Numbered from the stretch's first letter, positions 36,524 through 45,096 are shown. The stretch: DNA of 64,000 nt from CBDCTM01 sp965222005 (GCA_965222005.1 OZ244935.1:5704001-5768000), one strand, 5' to 3'. Numbers and translations are program-made. The notes: generated from the letters alone by a model not told the origin.

Positions 36524-38206
36524 CTATCGGTAAGATTTGTGCCTTTGTCGCTTTTTAAATTTTTTGAAATTCCCTCCCTTCTTTTTGCGATCCTTTTTTC
36601 GATATGCTCCACCCGCTGCATCATTTACGCGCAGCTCGCGCCCCTGAAACCTGAACTTGCGAAAGCCCACAATGAGTTGTTTCATCTTTGAGCTCTCAAT
36701 TTCAAAATAACTTTGCCGTTCCTGCATATCGATGCTTCCAATCGTACTGCGCTTTATTCCTGCCCGATTGCAAAGCAAGTCTATCAATTCGGCCTTCCCC
36801 TTCACATCCATTTTGCCCACATTGATAAACAAGCGGCAACTTTTCATTTCCTTGCCATTGGCTGTGGCCTGTACCTGCTTGCCTCTTGAACCAGGGCGGT
36901 CGGCATCTTGGTATTTTTTCAAGTAACGGCTAAACGAAACGCTGGCTATCCGGGCTACCAGTTCCTCTTTGGAAATATCTTTGAAGGAGTCGGCAATCAT
37001 AGGAAGAAAGGCTTTTACCTCCGGGCTGACCTCCATATCGCAGATTCGGGCCAGTTCATCCGTCAGGCGCTGCTGGCAAATTTCCCGGCCAGTAGGGATG
37101 CGCGCCTTGGTAAACTGAAGCTTGAGCTTGCGGGACATTCTGCGTAGCAATTCCGTATCCTTGGGATGCAATAGTACTAAAGATATTCCCGTACGACCAG
37201 CCCGCGCCGTACGACCAGAGCGGTGGGTGTAAAAGGCAAAATCTTCAGGCACATTATAATGAAACACATGTGTAATATCCTGAACGTCAATACCTCTGGC
37301 AGCCACATCGGTAGCTATCAACACCTGGAGGCCACCCGCACGAAAGCGATCCATCACCCGATCGCGCTGGCTCTGGCTAAGGTCGCCGCTGAGCGCATCA
37401 GCCCGATAGCCTTCCTTGATGAGCGCATCGGCCAGCCGCTTACAGTCGCGGCGCGTACGGCAAAATACCAGACCAAAAAGGTGTGCATCAAAATCGAGGA
37501 AGCGTTTGAGAATATCAAATTTCTCCTTGCTCCGGGCTATTAGATATTGATGATCGATAGCTTCATTGCCAAAGTTTTTTTGCCCGATGCTCAGTTCGAT
37601 GGGATCGGCCATATAGGTGTTGGCGATGCGGCGCACATCATTGGGCATGGTAGCCGAAAAAAGCCAGGTATTTTTTTCCTCTGGGGTATCCCTCAGTATC
37701 TCGTCAATTTCCTCTTTAAAACCCATGTTGAGCATTTCGTCGGCCTCGTCGAGTATGACAAAGTCAATCTGGTCGATCTTCACCACTTTGCGCCGCATCA
37801 AGTCGCGCAGCCGACCCGGAGTGGCCACAATGATGTGCGCTCCCTGACGGATCTCCTTCATTTGCTTTTTGATATCTGCTCCGCCATAAACGGCCCGGAT
37901 ATAAAGGCCGGGCAGCTGTTGGCCAAACTGCATGAGCTCTCTGGTGATCTGCAGGCAAAGCTCGCGGGTAGGTGCCAGTACCAAAGCTTGTGTATGCTTT
38001 TTCTTAGCATTTACCAGCTCAAGTAGGGGAAGCCCAAAGGCAGCCGTTTTGCCCGTTCCGGTTTGGGCCAGTCCGACAAAATCAATATCTCCGCTCAGCA
38101 ATTGGGGAATTGCCTTTTTTTGTATAGGGGTAGGATGAATAAACCCGATTTTGCTTACCGCATCCACCAAAGGCTGGGAAAGGCCCAGCTTTTCAAAAGA
38201 ATTCAT
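36524..38206 (-). CDS. DEAD-box RNA helicase with DbpA-type RNA-binding domain
   Basis: 560 residues. Q motif (FIHPTPIQKKAIP), Walker A AQTGTGKT, PTRELCLQ, DEAD box VLDEADEMLNMGF, SAT in FSATMPNDV, and HRSGRTARAG are all present in the first 370 residues. A DbpA/CsdA RNA-binding domain follows (about 455-530, SCRLFINVGKMDVKGKAELIDLL) and a basic tail KKDRKKKGGNFKKFKKRQR. It resembles DeaD/CsdA, which unwinds RNA during cold growth and ribosome assembly. ATG at 38206. Confidence 0.93.
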   Translation of the reverse strand: MNSFEKLGLSQPLVDAVSKIGFIHPTPIQKKAIPQLLSGDIDFVGLAQTGTGKTAAFGLPLLELVNAKKKHTQALVLAPTRELCLQITRELMQFGQQLPGLYIRAVYGGADIKKQMKEIRQGAHIIVATPGRLRDLMRRKVVKIDQIDFVILDEADEMLNMGFKEEIDEILRDTPEEKNTWLFSATMPNDVRRIANTYMADPIELSIGQKNFGNEAIDHQYLIARSKEKFDILKRFLDFDAHLFGLVFCRTRRDCKRLADALIKEGYRADALSGDLSQSQRDRVMDRFRAGGLQVLIATDVAARGIDVQDITHVFHYNVPEDFAFYTHRSGRTARAGRTGISLVLLHPKDTELLRRMSRKLKLQFTKARIPTGREICQQRLTDELARICDMEVSPEVKAFLPMIADSFKDISKEELVARIASVSFSRYLKKYQDADRPGSRGKQVQATANGKEMKSCRLFINVGKMDVKGKAELIDLLCNRAGIKRSTIGSIDMQERQSYFEIESSKMKQLIVGFRKFRFQGRELRVNDAAGGAYRKKDRKKKGGNFKKFKKRQRHKSYR

Positions 38207-38275
38207 TGCTTCGTTTTTGGCGGATCGATTTGGTTATTCATACCCTCAGCAGCCCGCAAGTTTTGAAAATATTTG

Positions 38276-38283
38276 CAAAGATA
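38276..38283 (-). promoter_or_regulatory. Probable -7 promoter element for the DEAD-box helicase
   Basis: TATCTTTG on the minus strand, perfect TAnnTTTG, 70 bases before the helicase ATG; a TTG on the same strand (38308-38310) lies 24 bases upstream. The remainder of the 402-base divergent gap (to 38608) is AT-rich with no convincing gene; a 16-codon frame at 38562-38612 overlapping the next ATG is noted but not called. Confidence 0.5.
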
Positions 38284-38608
38284 GTCTTTTATTGTTAGTA
38301 AATTTCGCAAAATCACCGTTTTCAACTTTCATACAAAATGTTATTTTGTTGTCTGGCATATCTGCCGTGTAGCTCCATACCGTAACTTTTTGACGAGCAT
38401 ATATCAACAGACCCCCAGCAATTGCGTTGTTATATACTCTTGTTCAAAATTGTCGAATGTTTACTATTTGATTACGGATAAGCTTCTTACTTTTATACAC
38501 ACTTGCTAAATTGACGTAGATTTTAAAAATCACCAGTAAAATCACCACCGGGTAGAGAGCAATGAAAATAGCGCCTCTTAAATTACTGTTAAATAGGGCA
38601 AAATTGGT

Positions 38609-39136
38609 ATGAAAAGCCTTGCTATCGCCTTATCTTTAGTGGCTTTTGTATGGTTCACGGCTGCTGCCCAAAGGGATCGTGGCAGCCTGTTTGTCGGCGC
38701 AGGAATTGCTCATTTTAGTGTACAATCAGTGACAGCACCCTACGGGATGGCTGCCTTTCAAAAAACATTCAGTGATCCTATTTTGCTGGAGTTCAATGGT
38801 AGCTACGCTCGTCACCAACGCCCTGACAGTGCTGCCACCGAGGTGACGCTGGAAAGCTTTAGTGTGGCTTTGCTGGGATTATATCGAATCCGGCTGAATG
38901 AGCAACAGCACGCCAAACTCGGTGCAGGTATCAGTGGTCGGTTTTTCAATGAGCACTGGAAGGTGGAGGCTGACCGGAGCATTCCGACCAGCGCATTCAA
39001 GCCCGGCCTTACTATTGCCGGCATGTATGATCTCCTGTTCGGGCAATGGATATTGGGGCTGCGGGGCAGCCTGGAACGCTTCGGCAAAAACAATTCAGTG
39101 TACGCTGCCGCTTTACAGATTGCTTATCAATTTTGA
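38609..39136 (+). CDS. Small outer-membrane beta-barrel protein
   Basis: 175 residues. Signal peptide (1-20, ending TAAAQ), then alternating strands (GSLFVGAGIAHFSV, ILLEFNGSYARHQ, LESFSVALLGLYRIRL, HAKLGAGISGRFF, WILGLRGSLERFG) and a terminal aromatic residue (LQIAYQF), the classic sign of a protein folded by the BAM complex. Eight strands would fit the OmpA/OmpW-like barrel class; no specific function. Followed closely by a thioredoxin-fold lipoprotein. Confidence 0.78.
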   Translation: MKSLAIALSLVAFVWFTAAAQRDRGSLFVGAGIAHFSVQSVTAPYGMAAFQKTFSDPILLEFNGSYARHQRPDSAATEVTLESFSVALLGLYRIRLNEQQHAKLGAGISGRFFNEHWKVEADRSIPTSAFKPGLTIAGMYDLLFGQWILGLRGSLERFGKNNSVYAAALQIAYQF

Positions 39137-39140
39137 TTAA

Positions 39141-39701
39141 ATGTTTATACATCGCATTTTATATTTTGGTGTTAGTTTTTTGCTGCCAATTGGCCTGTTC
39201 AACTGCCAGCCGGGCGATCGAGCCAATCAATCCGATACAGCCGCTGCCGTTGAAGTAAAGGCAAAAACGGAAGCAGGGCCCATCCCGATTTATGGGTTTT
39301 CAGACATCGAGCACTTGTTTCATCAAAAAACCGACACGACTTATATCATCAACTTCTGGGCTACCTGGTGCAAGCCTTGTGTGGAAGAATTGCCCTATTT
39401 TGAGCAATTGACTGCCCAATATCAATCGGAGAAGGTGAAGGTGATCCTTATCAGCCTCGATTTTAAAAAACAGATCGAACGAAAGTTGATTCCCTTCCTG
39501 AAAAAGCACAACTTGCAATCAGAAGTGCGGGTGTTGTATGAGCCTGATGCCAATGCCTGGATCGATAAGGTGGACCCGCGCTGGACGGGCGCCATCCCCG
39601 CCACAGTGATTTACAAAGGCGAGCGGCGTGAATTTTACGAGCAATCTTTTGACAACTTTGAACAAATAAATTCTATTGTTAAATCTTTTTTAAACAGCTA
39701 A
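39141..39701 (+). CDS. TlpA/ResA-like thioredoxin-fold lipoprotein
   Basis: 186 residues; lipobox GLFNC after a short signal (mature CQPGDRANQ). Thioredoxin fold with redox site NFWATWCKPCVEELPYF near residue 72 and cis-Pro loop in TGAIPATVIYKG. Such proteins act in the periplasm as thiol-disulfide reductants, for example in cytochrome c maturation. The following gene encodes a second redoxin 3 bases downstream, so the two likely work in one pathway. Confidence 0.9.
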   Translation: MFIHRILYFGVSFLLPIGLFNCQPGDRANQSDTAAAVEVKAKTEAGPIPIYGFSDIEHLFHQKTDTTYIINFWATWCKPCVEELPYFEQLTAQYQSEKVKVILISLDFKKQIERKLIPFLKKHNLQSEVRVLYEPDANAWIDKVDPRWTGAIPATVIYKGERREFYEQSFDNFEQINSIVKSFLNS

Positions 39702-39704
39702 GCC

Positions 39705-40331
39705 ATGAAAAAATTGATCGGATTACTCACCTTATTTGCGGTCATTGCCGCCTTTGCTATGGCTCCCAACTCTGTGGGAGAAGGCCTCAAAGTAGGTGAC
39801 AAAGCCCCGGATTTTAAACTTAAAAATGTGGACGGAAAGTACTACGCCCTCTCCGACCTCCAACGCCACGTAAAAGGCTTCATTGTAGTATTTACCTGCA
39901 ATACCTGCCCTTATGCTGTGATGTACGAAGACCGCATCAGAGAGCTCCACGGCCGTTGGGCCGACAATGGTTATCCCGTGATAGCTATCAACCCCAACGA
40001 TCCCGACATAAAGCCCGGCGACAGCTTTAAGGCGATGCAGGAACGCTGGCAGGAGCAAGGCTTCGGCTATCTCTACCTTTTCGATGAAGGCCAGCAGGTT
40101 TTTCCTCAGTATGGCGCTACCCGCACGCCGCAGGTATATTTGCTCGACAATGAGCTGACCGTTCAGTACATCGGCGCCATCGATGATAATGCCCAAGACA
40201 GGGATGCCGTTTCTGTAAATTATATCGACAAAGCGATCAATGCGCTGCGCAATGGCGACAAGCCCAATCCCGATTTCACCAAAGCGATTGGTTGTACTAT
40301 TAAAGCCAAAGCAGTAAAACAGAATAATTGA
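39705..40331 (+). CDS. Exported redoxin (AhpC/TSA-like, CxxC)
   Basis: 208 residues: signal peptide (MKKLIGLLTLFAVIAAFAMA), peroxiredoxin-like start LKVGDKAPDFKLKNVDGKYYAL, redox motif VFTCNTCPYAVMYED near residue 65, and GATRTPQVYLLDNEL with the cis-Pro. Similar proteins are called thioredoxin-family or redoxin-domain proteins; the exact partner is unknown. A single further cysteine lies near the end (AIGCTIKAK). Coupled to the upstream TlpA-like gene and ended by the terminator at 40404. Confidence 0.88.
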   Translation: MKKLIGLLTLFAVIAAFAMAPNSVGEGLKVGDKAPDFKLKNVDGKYYALSDLQRHVKGFIVVFTCNTCPYAVMYEDRIRELHGRWADNGYPVIAINPNDPDIKPGDSFKAMQERWQEQGFGYLYLFDEGQQVFPQYGATRTPQVYLLDNELTVQYIGAIDDNAQDRDAVSVNYIDKAINALRNGDKPNPDFTKAIGCTIKAKAVKQNN

Positions 40332-40403
40332 TAGCTACCAGCTAGCTATACCACGCTTTGCCAAGTCTTGTGCATACACACAAAACCTGGCGGCTTGAAG
40401 TAT

Positions 40404-40441
40404 AAAAAGCCGGGGAGCCACTGTGCTTTTCTGGCTTTTTT
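40404..40441 (+). terminator. Probable rho-independent terminator
   Basis: Stem AAAAAGCC/GGCTTTTT (40404-40411 with 40433-40440) closing a 21-base loop and leading into a T-rich run. It follows the redoxin gene by about 70 bases. Confidence 0.6.
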
Positions 40442-40628
40442 ATTTTTGGGCCGCTCGCCAGCAGGTAGTTTTGTGTAATAGCAACACCACCAGCACAGCA
40501 GAGCTGCTGCGATCCGGTAAATAGCGCGATTCATTTTGTTCATATGCATCAGCATGTTCAAAATCTGTGGAAATAAGCGTATAAGCTGTCTGAAATAGCT
40601 ATATTGCGCAAAAATGGTGCAACTTGTT

Positions 40629-41114
40629 ATGAAATACTGCTTCCCCCTTTTTATACTTTTCCTGGTGTTGGCATGTAGCAGCGAACCCGTTTCCGATTTG
40701 AAAGAAAAGAACCTGCTCGAGTATGGCATTCCCATTACCATCCTGGCTCCTGATAGTGCCGAAGTAGAAACGATGGACCTGGTGGTTCAAAAAGACATTA
40801 CCGTCAAAAAAGGTAAAGATTATTATATCCAGATATTTGCGTCTGATGCTACCACTACCGATGCCAACCGGCTGAAGTCGGCGCAGTTGGAAGAGGTGCG
40901 TGATAATCCGTTCTTCTCAAAAATCATCAAGGAGGACTCCAACGGTTTTATTTACGAAACTGCGATCGACAGTACCAAGAAAAATTATGGATTTCGGCAT
41001 TTCCGCATCAAAGGGGATAAGGAGTATGTGTTTCAGACAGGGCTCATCGGCACCTTTAGCCTGGATGATGTGGAGAAGATGTACTTGGCTGTACAGCCGG
41101 TTGCAAAAAAGTAG
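40629..41114 (+). CDS. Hypothetical lipoprotein
   Basis: 161 residues. Signal peptide and lipobox LVLAC (mature CSSEPVSDLKEKN). Mature domain has strands and helices (IPITILAPDSAEVETMDL, KDYYIQIFASDATTTDANRL, YGFRHFRIKGDKEYVFQTGL) but no recognised family. The ATG at 40629 sits directly at the signal peptide; a start five codons upstream is also open. A strong terminator follows. Confidence 0.76.
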   Translation: MKYCFPLFILFLVLACSSEPVSDLKEKNLLEYGIPITILAPDSAEVETMDLVVQKDITVKKGKDYYIQIFASDATTTDANRLKSAQLEEVRDNPFFSKIIKEDSNGFIYETAIDSTKKNYGFRHFRIKGDKEYVFQTGLIGTFSLDDVEKMYLAVQPVAKK

Positions 41115-41141
41115 GGATGCTGGTTGACAAAAGACCAATCG

Positions 41142-41175
41142 AAAAGGGCCCTCTTCTTTGGAAGAGAGCCCTTTT
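41142..41175. terminator. Strong bidirectional hairpin terminator
   Basis: 15-bp stem with one mismatch (AAAAGGGCCCTCTTC / GAAGAGAGCCCTTTT, loop TTTG). A-run and T-run on the two sides allow function on both strands, for the lipoprotein gene (+) and the tiny membrane-peptide frame (-). Confidence 0.8.
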
Positions 41176-41185
41176 CTAAATTCAA

Positions 41186-41272
41186 TTAAAATCGGTTGGC
41201 TTGGTGTACCTCCCTGGCTACATTGTAAGAATATAGCCCGAGGATGACCAAAAGAATGCTTAAGATGATCAT
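41186..41272 (-). CDS. Possible 28-residue single-helix membrane peptide
   Basis: ATG at 41272 opens MIILSILLVILGLYSYNVA followed by REVHQANRF and stop: a hydrophobic helix of about 17 residues with a positively charged, polar tail. It lies alone between sod and a lipoprotein gene, directly before a bidirectional terminator on its strand. No promoter match was seen. Short hydrophobic frames also arise by chance, so this is a candidate only. Confidence 0.35.
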   Translation of the reverse strand: MIILSILLVILGLYSYNVAREVHQANRF

Positions 41273-41548
41273 GGGAGCAGGTTTTTGATAAAAAAATCAA
41301 TAGTGTTTCTTACGTAGAATAACGCTTCCAGTTGCGTTAAAAGTTTAATATGTTCCTTGATTTTCTTTCGGCTAATGCTAATTTACACAATTTGAAACCC
41401 GTCAGGAAGGTATAACGGCACAAATTGTATTGCTTTGCCTGCCAGCCGTCAATTCAGCACACAAATCATACTTTTTTTACCAAAAAATCTAAAAAAACGG
41501 CCGACATCGACAAGTGATGCCGCCATTAAGAGCATTGGTCTATCGGAT

Positions 41549-42166
41549 TTAGCGGGTAGCCCTATTATACAATTTGGCTACTTCAGCCCAATTAATTACT
41601 TCAAAAAAGGCCTGCACATAATCGGGACGCTTGTTTTGATACTTGAGGTAGTAGGCGTGCTCCCACACATCGAGGCCAAGTATAGGCGTGCCTTTTTTTT
41701 CGGCTACATCCATCAGCGGGTTATCCTGGTTGGGCGTGGAAGTGATAAACAAGGTACCCGACTTGCGGGCGCAAAGCCATGCCCAGCCGGAGCCAAAGCG
41801 GGTGCCGGCAGCTTGTGCAAATTTGGCTTTAAACTTATCGTAATCGCCAAATGCTTTGGCCATCGCACGGCCCAATTTGGATTTTGGATTGGGGGCTCCT
41901 CCCCCTTTGGGCGACATGATTTTCCAAAACAGCGAGTGGTTGTAATAGCCCCCGCCATTGTTGCGCACAGCAGCGCCGTGGCGAGAAACTTTTTTCAAAA
42001 TATCTTCAATTTTCATTTTGGCTAATGGTGTGCCTTCAATAGCAGCATTGAGCTTATTGGTATATCCTGCGTGATGTTTGCCATGATGGATTTTCATAGT
42101 ACGCTGATCGATGTGTGGGTGCAGTGCTTTGTAATCGTAAGGAAGATCAGGAAGCTTGAATGCCAT
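41549..42166 (-). CDS. Superoxide dismutase (Mn/Fe family)
   Basis: 205 residues, cytoplasmic. Metal ligands seen: His in MKIHHGKHHAGY, His in GGGYYNHSLFW, and Asp/His in LDVWEHAYYLKYQNKR. The glutamine in PNQDNPLM together with GGG before the second His ligand favours the manganese-type arrangement, though cambialistic activity is possible. The N-terminus FKLPDLPYDYKALHPHID is typical. ATG at 42166 was chosen for this start. Divergent from fumC with a shared promoter region. Confidence 0.93.
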   Translation of the reverse strand: MAFKLPDLPYDYKALHPHIDQRTMKIHHGKHHAGYTNKLNAAIEGTPLAKMKIEDILKKVSRHGAAVRNNGGGYYNHSLFWKIMSPKGGGAPNPKSKLGRAMAKAFGDYDKFKAKFAQAAGTRFGSGWAWLCARKSGTLFITSTPNQDNPLMDVAEKKGTPILGLDVWEHAYYLKYQNKRPDYVQAFFEVINWAEVAKLYNRATR

Positions 42167-42209
42167 GTTGAAATTTGTTTTTGTGAGAAAATAGTCGTTG
42201 CATATTTTG

Positions 42210-42238
42210 CAAATATAAAATTTTAACACCCATCTCAA
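42210..42238 (-). promoter_or_regulatory. Promoter of the superoxide dismutase gene
   Basis: On the minus strand: TTG at 42238-42236, an 18-base gap, then TATATTTG at 42217-42210 (TAnnTTTG). The start codon is 44 bases downstream. Spacing and sequence fit the phylum's promoter form well. Confidence 0.65.
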
Positions 42239-42306
42239 CTACTTGTTTAGAATTATTCTGTTTTTTAAATCTTGTTCCAATTCATCACCTCATCCACAAC
42301 ATTCCC

Positions 42307-42314
42307 TACCTTTG
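42307..42314 (+). promoter_or_regulatory. Probable -7 promoter element for fumC
   Basis: TACCTTTG, perfect TAnnTTTG, 43 bases before the fumC ATG. It lies about 70 bases from the divergent superoxide dismutase promoter. Confidence 0.55.
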
Positions 42315-42356
42315 CCTTTGCATCAATCTTGAAACTCTATAAACTTTAATCAATTC

Positions 42357-43739
42357 ATGAAATACCGCAAAGAAAAGGATAGCATAGGTATTGTAAAGGT
42401 CCCCGCTAATAAATATTGGGCCGCACAAACTCAGCGCTCTAAAGAAAACTTCCGCATCGGTGGCCAAGCCATGCCCATCGAAGTAATTCGCGCATTTGCC
42501 ATCATCAAAAAAGCAGCCGCACAAACTAATGCCGAGCTCGGGGTTTTGCCCAAAACCAAAGCCCGCCTCATTGGCAAAGTATGCGATGAAATTTTGGCTG
42601 GCAAACTTGATGACCAATTCCCGCTCGTCGTATGGCAAACCGGCTCCGGCACGCAGAGCAATATGAATGTCAACGAAGTGATCGCCAACCGCGGGCACGT
42701 TCTCAAAGGTGGAAAACTTACCAACGAAAAAAAAGCACTCCACCCCAATGATGATGTCAACAAATCACAATCTTCCAACGACACCTTTCCCACCGCCATG
42801 CACATTGCCGCCTACCAAATGCTCATCAGCACTACCCTGCCCGGCTTGCAACTCTTGCGCGACACGCTTCACCAAAAATCCAGAGCGTTTGCCAAAGTGG
42901 TCAAAATCGGCCGTACCCACTTCATGGATGCCACACCTGTCACCCTCGGCCAGGAGTTGAGCGGCTACGTTTCTCAGCTCGATCACGGCATCAAAGCCAT
43001 CCGCCACTCGCTCAAACACCTCGCCGAGCTGGCGCTCGGTGGTACCGCTGTCGGTACCGGCCTCAACACTCCCAAAGGCTACGCCAAACTAGCCGCCAAA
43101 AAAATTGCTGCGCTTACCGGCCTGCCCTTCGTCACTGCACCCAACAAATTTGAAGCCCTCGCCGCACACGATGCTATTGTAGAAGCACATGGCGCATTAA
43201 AAACTGTAGCCGTATCGCTCATGAAAATCGGCAACGATATCCGCATGCTCGCCAGCGGCCCCCGATGCGGCATCGGCGAAATCATCATCCCGGCCAATGA
43301 GCCCGGCTCTTCCATCATGCCCGGCAAGGTCAACCCTACTCAGTCGGAAGCCCTTACAATGGCTATGGCACAGGTGTGTGGCAATGATGTGGCCATCAAC
43401 ATTGGCGGCATGACCGGCCACTTCGAACTCAATGTCTTTAAACCCATGATGATCTACAACTTCCTGCTCTCGGCCCGCCTCATCGGCGATGCTGCCCGAA
43501 GCTTCAACGACAATTGCGCCGTCGGCATCCAACCCAACCACAAAGTGATCGAAGAGAAATTGCACAACTCCCTCATGCTTGTCACCGCACTCAACACCCA
43601 CATCGGCTACGACAAGGCGGCCACTATCGCCAAGAAAGCCTACAAAGAGGATAAAACCCTAAAGGAAGCTGCCATCGAGCTGGGCTACCTCACTGCCGAG
43701 CAATTCGACCGCTGGGTGCGACCGAGGGATATGGTGTGA
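42357..43739 (+). CDS. fumC: Class II fumarate hydratase
   Basis: 460 residues, TCA-cycle enzyme interconverting fumarate and malate, iron-independent. Seen: QTGSGTQSNMNVNEVIANR (substrate site), HPNDDVNKSQSSNDTFPTAMH, GRTHFMDATPVTLGQE, and the superfamily signature GSSIMPGKVN at about 320. It ends directly at the start of a large repeat patch. Being oxygen-stable, its pairing with a divergent superoxide dismutase gene suits aerobic growth. Confidence 0.96.
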   Translation: MKYRKEKDSIGIVKVPANKYWAAQTQRSKENFRIGGQAMPIEVIRAFAIIKKAAAQTNAELGVLPKTKARLIGKVCDEILAGKLDDQFPLVVWQTGSGTQSNMNVNEVIANRGHVLKGGKLTNEKKALHPNDDVNKSQSSNDTFPTAMHIAAYQMLISTTLPGLQLLRDTLHQKSRAFAKVVKIGRTHFMDATPVTLGQELSGYVSQLDHGIKAIRHSLKHLAELALGGTAVGTGLNTPKGYAKLAAKKIAALTGLPFVTAPNKFEALAAHDAIVEAHGALKTVAVSLMKIGNDIRMLASGPRCGIGEIIIPANEPGSSIMPGKVNPTQSEALTMAMAQVCGNDVAINIGGMTGHFELNVFKPMMIYNFLLSARLIGDAARSFNDNCAVGIQPNHKVIEEKLHNSLMLVTALNTHIGYDKAATIAKKAYKEDKTLKEAAIELGYLTAEQFDRWVRPRDMV

Positions 43740-44107
43740 GTTTTCGGTTTTCGGTTTTCCGGTTGTCCGGTTTCCGGTTGTCCGGTTTTCCGGTTTTCGG
43801 TGTCCGGTTTTCGGTGTCCGGTTTTCGGTGTCCGGTTTTCGGTGTCCGGTGTCCGGTGTCCGGTGTCCGGTTTTCCGGTTGTCCGGTTTTCCGGTGTCCG
43901 GTTTTCCGGTGTCCGGTTTTCCGGTGTCCGGTTTTCCGGTGAACGCGGTAGAGGCCAACCGGATACCGTGTACCGGATACCGTGTACCGGATACCGAGCA
44001 CCGTGTACCGTGTACCGGATACCGAACACCGTGTACCGTGTACCGGATACCGTGTACCGGTACCGTGTACCGAATACCGTGTACCGTGTACCGACCACCG
44101 TGTACCG
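43740..44107. repeat. Inverted array of CCGGT and ACCG-type short repeats
   Basis: The 385-base gap between convergent fumC and the EamA gene is almost all short repeats. The left arm (43741-43940) has about 20 CCGGT cores in GTCCGGTTTTCCG, GTCCGGTTTTCG and GTCCG units. After a unique bridge (AACGCGGTAGAGG) the right arm (43957-44107) has 11 copies of GTGTACCG in ATACCGTGTACCGG-type units. The extreme ends are inverted: GGTTGTCCGGT on the left, ACCGGACAACC on the right. No gene is called in it, although all frames on one strand are open for long stretches because of the repeat. Confidence 0.9.
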
Positions 44108-44124
44108 GACAACCGAAAACCCGT

Positions 44125-45015
44125 CTATCGCCTCCCCGAAATATACAGACCTGCCAATATCATCCACATTCCCAGCACATGTATCCAGCTAATCACCTCT
44201 CCATCCACCACGCCCCATAGCAAGGCTATCACCGGGATGAGGTAGCTGACCATCGAGCCGAATACCGCATCGGTCATTTGGACGAGTTTGAAAAACAGCA
44301 CCGAGGCAGCCACTGTACCCAGCAATGCAAGGATACTGATATAGCCCAGAGCGAGCCAGGCCCCATCGGCATTTTGCAAAACATGAATGAAATTAGTAGT
44401 AAAGAGGTACAAAATTGCCGGAATTCCAATCAATACAAAGGATACTGCACTGATGGTAATGACACTCATATCCTGCAAATGAGCCTTTACGGTATTCACG
44501 CTGCTTGCATAGCAAAGGCAGCCCAATATTACCAATGAGCCAAACCAAAAATTGCCGTCCATCCCCGCCTCCGCGCCGCTGAGCAACAAAAACAGTGCTC
44601 CTCCCAGCCCGATCAATACACCCAGCACCCGCATCCAGCGAAACACGACTCCAAAAAACAGTATGCCCAGCAGCAAAGTGAAAAGTGGCGTCAGAGAACT
44701 GAGGATACCGGTAGTAGAGCTATTGATCCGGGTTTGGGCAAAGGCAAACAAAAAGGCAGGAATGAAGCTGCCCATAAAGCCCACTACCAGCAAGGGCCGC
44801 AATTCTGACCAGTTGACCAGTTTGCGCCGACTCATAAAGATGGGCAAAAAGGCGAGCGCTGAAATGCTTACGCGCAGCGAAGCCAGCTGAGTAGCCGAAT
44901 ACACTACCAGCCCTTTCTTAATCAGGATGTACGAACTGCCCCACACCAGGCCCAGTAAAAACAGCAGTCCCCAGCTTTTAAGAGAAACTTGCTTGGAAGC
45001 AGGATCGGAAGGCAA
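44125..45015 (-). CDS. EamA/DMT-family transporter
   Basis: 296 residues with ten hydrophobic helices in two EamA halves (first WGLLFLLGLVWGSSYILIKKGL; second from about 160, CYASSVNTVKAHL). The drug/metabolite transporter superfamily moves amino acids, nucleosides and other small molecules; the substrate is unknown. There is no ATG near the N-terminus; a TTG at 45015 fits, 24 bases after a TAnnTTTG element, so a TTG start is proposed. Confidence 0.85.
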   Translation of the reverse strand: MPSDPASKQVSLKSWGLLFLLGLVWGSSYILIKKGLVVYSATQLASLRVSISALAFLPIFMSRRKLVNWSELRPLLVVGFMGSFIPAFLFAFAQTRINSSTTGILSSLTPLFTLLLGILFFGVVFRWMRVLGVLIGLGGALFLLLSGAEAGMDGNFWFGSLVILGCLCYASSVNTVKAHLQDMSVITISAVSFVLIGIPAILYLFTTNFIHVLQNADGAWLALGYISILALLGTVAASVLFFKLVQMTDAVFGSMVSYLIPVIALLWGVVDGEVISWIHVLGMWMILAGLYISGRR

Positions 45016-45038
45016 TTCGGGCTGGATTTGGTGAATTT

Positions 45039-45046
45039 CAAAGGTA
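45039..45046 (-). promoter_or_regulatory. Probable -7 promoter element for the EamA transporter
   Basis: TACCTTTG on the minus strand, perfect TAnnTTTG, 24 bases before the proposed TTG start. The short distance supports a start at or near 45015 and not further upstream. Confidence 0.5.
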
Positions 45047-45056
45047 GGTTTTTAAA

Positions 45057-45096
45057 ATGAGAAGCCCCCTTAACACAAAGTAAGGCAGCTTCTCAT
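45057..45096 (-). terminator. Rho-independent terminator of the PKD-glycosidase gene
   Basis: Stem ATGAGAAGC/GCTTCTCAT with an imperfect inner extension (GCCTT/AAGGG), followed on the minus strand by TTTTAAAAA. It lies 29 bases after the stop at 45125. Confidence 0.7.

Noticed and set aside
38562..38612. A 16-codon leader frame overlapping the ATG of the barrel protein (ATGA overlap)
   Set aside because: Too short to judge, no repeated regulatory codons, and such overlaps arise by chance; not enough for a leader-peptide call.
43740..44107. CRISPR array as an explanation for the repeats after fumC
   Set aside because: There are no unique spacers of constant length, the units are only 5-14 bases, and no cas genes are near.
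43736..44245. Long open frames of 70-160 residues on both strands through the repeat patch, giving low-complexity Gly/Arg/Tyr/Thr-rich proteins
   Set aside because: They follow only from the repeat composition; there is no start context, signal or family, and several frames are open at once.
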